A stretch of 64,000 nucleotides of DNA, taken from NCBI GenBank assembly GCA_947630475.1, contig CANRHR010000007.1, forward strand, positions 31,826 to 95,825. Reading direction: 5' to 3'. Numbering within the stretch: the first letter of the stretch is position 1; each line of letters begins with the position of its first letter. Shown here in pieces: positions 62,686 to 64,000 of this stretch. The translations under genes and the position numbers were made by a program. The notes beneath the pieces are model-generated. The model was not told where the DNA came from. It saw nothing but the letters and a program-made list of their open reading frames with translations, and ran no database searches. The DNA comes from an uncultured Clostridia bacterium (GTDB lineage: Bacteria; Bacillota; Clostridia; Lachnospirales; CAG-274).

Positions 62686-63529
62686 AATATTCTTTAACTT
62701 CTATTTTATTGATAACAACATCGTTTTCCGGCTTATCGTTAGCATCGGTTTTTACTTCGGCAATTTTATCCACAATATCCATTCCCTCATAAACCTGACC
62801 GAAAACAGTATAGTTATAATCAAGATGAGGACATCCGCCGTTTTTAAGATATTCCGCCATAAGCGGAGCAGGAAAGTAATCTTTATATTTTACGCCGGAA
62901 ACTCCCGGAATTTCTTTATCCATATTATCCAATATTTCTTTGAAGAAGCTTGTTAATGTCTGCTGATCGATTTTTGAATTTTGTACAATATAAAATTGGC
63001 TCCCTATTGAGATAGGATCGTTTGTTTTTGCCATACACAATGCACCCCTTATATGCATAAGGTTGGGAGCTGACTCAACGGCAAAAGGCTCTCCCCATAT
63101 GCTCTCGCCGCCTGCTCCGGTGCCCTCGGGATCTCCGCCCTGTATCATAAAATCTTTTATTACCCTATGAAATATAACGCCGTCATAATAGCCTTCTTTT
63201 GCGTGTGTTACAAAGTTTTCAACAGCCTTTGGCGCATATTCCGGAAAAAATCTTACTTTTATATCGCCCATATTTGTTGATATAACGGCAACGGTTTCTC
63301 CTGACTGCATCTCTTTAAGCTGCGGACAATCTACATCTGATTCTATTTTTTTAAATCCCTCTAAAAGTTCATTTCTCAATTTATCATCCTCCTTAGATTC
63401 ACTGCTTTTTTCGGATACTTCATCTGATTTTTGCTCTGACGACTGATTGTCGGAAATATTGTTTGCTCCGCAGCCGGAGCTGAAAGCTATAAGCATGCCG
63501 ACAGATAATGCTAAAAATAGTTTTTTCAT
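62684..63529 (-). CDS. Lipoprotein cyclophilin-type peptidyl-prolyl isomerase
   Basis: An extracytoplasmic folding catalyst, 281 residues: lipobox FSSGC (cysteine at residue 20), an acidic/Ser linker (SEQKSDEVSEKSSESKEDD), then a cyclophilin domain with YDGVIFHRVIKDFMIQGGDPEGTG (the catalytic Arg is in FHRVI), GGESIWGEPFAVE, LCMAKTNDPISIGSQFYI (substrate groove) and VFGQVYEGMDIVDKIAEV. It should act at the outer face of the membrane, perhaps on the secreted SLH and wal-linked proteins nearby. The promoter TTGACA-17-AATAAT lies about 65 bases upstream. Confidence 0.92.
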   Translation of the reverse strand: MKKLFLALSVGMLIAFSSGCGANNISDNQSSEQKSDEVSEKSSESKEDDKLRNELLEGFKKIESDVDCPQLKEMQSGETVAVISTNMGDIKVRFFPEYAPKAVENFVTHAKEGYYDGVIFHRVIKDFMIQGGDPEGTGAGGESIWGEPFAVESAPNLMHIRGALCMAKTNDPISIGSQFYIVQNSKIDQQTLTSFFKEILDNMDKEIPGVSGVKYKDYFPAPLMAEYLKNGGCPHLDYNYTVFGQVYEGMDIVDKIAEVKTDANDKPENDVVINKIEVKEY

Positions 63530-63577
63530 TTTATTTATCCTTTCTTTTTATATTATAGTTTAAATACTATTAATTTT

Positions 63578-63606
63578 ATTATTATTCAAATTGTGTTTTT
63601 TGTCAA
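63578..63606 (-). promoter_or_regulatory. Promoter of the cyclophilin gene with duplicated -35 region
   Basis: Minus-strand perfect TTGACA (63601-63606), 17-base spacer, AATAAT (63578-63583). The plus-strand TGTCAATAATA occurs twice, at 63601-63611 and 63613-63623, so TTGACA is present in two tandem copies. Confidence 0.6.
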
Positions 63607-63634
63607 TAATATTGTCAATAATAGGATTACCAAT

Positions 63635-63672
63635 AATAAAAGGCAGGAATTACTTAGTCGGTTAAAAAATTT
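63635..63672 (-). repeat. Intergenic repeat family A, fragment
   Basis: The complement of AAAAGGCAGGAATTACTTAGTCGGTTAAAA aligns with AACGACAAGTAATTCCCACGCCTTTT of the 59042 copy. Short and partial. Confidence 0.5.
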
Positions 63673-63799
63673 ATTTGTAATGTTATTGTAATTGTATTTA
63701 AATAATAAAAATGAGATAATATATTAAAGCAAAAGATTTATTTGCAGGCTTTATTTTAAATTAGTATTTTTGCAAAATAAATAGATAAGGAGGTTTATT

Positions 63800-64000
63800 A
63801 TGAGAAAAAGGCTTTTTTTAATTATTATAACCGTATTCTTTATTTTTAACTCCTTACAGGTTTTCGCTACAGACAGCTCAACCCTATATTCAAATAATAA
63901 AGTTATTTCTCTTACAAAAAACAATACATCGGTTACCGGTAATGTGCCTGTTATAAAAAATATTTCAAACCCTATTTTTCAAAGCAAATTTAATGACGCA
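63800..64000 (+). CDS. Start of a secreted protein, DUF4163/RsiV-like N-terminus (3' end outside window)
   Basis: Only the first 67 codons are visible. AAGGAGG precedes the ATG. The signal peptide MRKRLFLIIITVFFIFNSLQ is followed by VFATDSSTLYSNN, and then TGNVPVIKNISNPIFQSKFN. This resembles the beginning of DUF4163/DUF3298-type domains found in RsiV anti-sigma factors and PdaC-like deacetylases, where a paired VPxIKxxxN segment precedes the fold. Too little is visible for certainty. Confidence 0.55.
   Translation, partial: MRKRLFLIIITVFFIFNSLQVFATDSSTLYSNNKVISLTKNNTSVTGNVPVIKNISNPIFQSKFNDA

Noticed and set aside
62766..62774. Isolated perfect TTATCCACA inside the cyclophilin gene
   Set aside because: Single box within coding sequence (encoding VDK); without neighbours it is expected by chance in AT-rich DNA.

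Overview
The window looks like the chromosomal replication-origin region of an AT-rich, monoderm Clostridia-type Firmicute, probably Lachnospirales-like (inferred from gene content, not from a database search). Supporting evidence: the dnaA-dnaN-yaaA-recF-remB-gyrB-gyrA order, SpoVG, RecU, WalRK with YycH/YycI, a GlgC/GlgD pair, strong AAGGAGG ribosome sites, and three proteins with S-layer homology (SLH) domains. A CheC phosphatase suggests chemotaxis, hence motility.

Layout. 1-16762 (+ strand): the 3' part of dnaA, a spacer that looks like oriC (DnaA boxes, a run of DnaA-trios, an AT-rich unwinding stretch), then dnaN, yaaA, recF, remB, gyrB and gyrA, followed on the same strand by rpmH-rnpA-yidD-yidC-jag-mnmE-mnmG-rsmG and a diverged Noc/ParB. 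16851-22870 (mostly -): a PEPCK-like DUF4914-type protein, a DtxR-family regulator (+), spoVG, and the glycogen pair glgC-glgD. 23312-24676 (+): murC, followed by a cluster of DnaA boxes. 24939-33482 (-): a giant secreted SLH-anchored family 9 pectate lyase and the serC-serA serine operon. 33687-40580 (+): gltX, a small membrane protein, tsaE-tsaB-rimI, a Lon-like protease and a HAD phosphatase. 40650-51741 (-): a YtxH-like miniprotein, a GH26-like lipoprotein, recU, queG, pyrG, an S41 protease and two SLH proteins. 52023-52631 (+): cheC. 52660-59001 (-): walR-walK, a small secreted protein, yycH-yycI, and a gluzincin-type peptidase. 59225-62612 (+): cca, an SDR oxidoreductase and a DUF1015 protein. 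62684-63529 (-): a cyclophilin lipoprotein. 63800 to the end (+): the start of another secreted protein.

How it fits together. The first 17 kb is replication, topology, membrane insertion and tRNA/rRNA modification housekeeping. The rest mixes metabolism (glycogen, serine, CTP, queuosine, t6A) with a cell-envelope programme: SLH proteins, a wall-anchored pectin-degrading enzyme, the WalRK wall-stress system, extracytoplasmic proteases and a foldase. Beyond 16.8 kb many genes, including essential ones, run head-on to a fork leaving oriC. The rpmH-noc block lies on the opposite side of dnaA from its usual place, so the origin region seems rearranged.

Most notable unexplained structure: a dispersed family of roughly 40-170 bp intergenic repeats with GATATTCG/CGAATATC ends and a GCC(T)n(A)GGC hairpin (about ten full or partial copies), a second repeat family carrying a built-in terminator hairpin, and a tight DnaA-box cluster directly after the murC stop codon. 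I see no CRISPR array, tRNA, rRNA, transposase or prophage.
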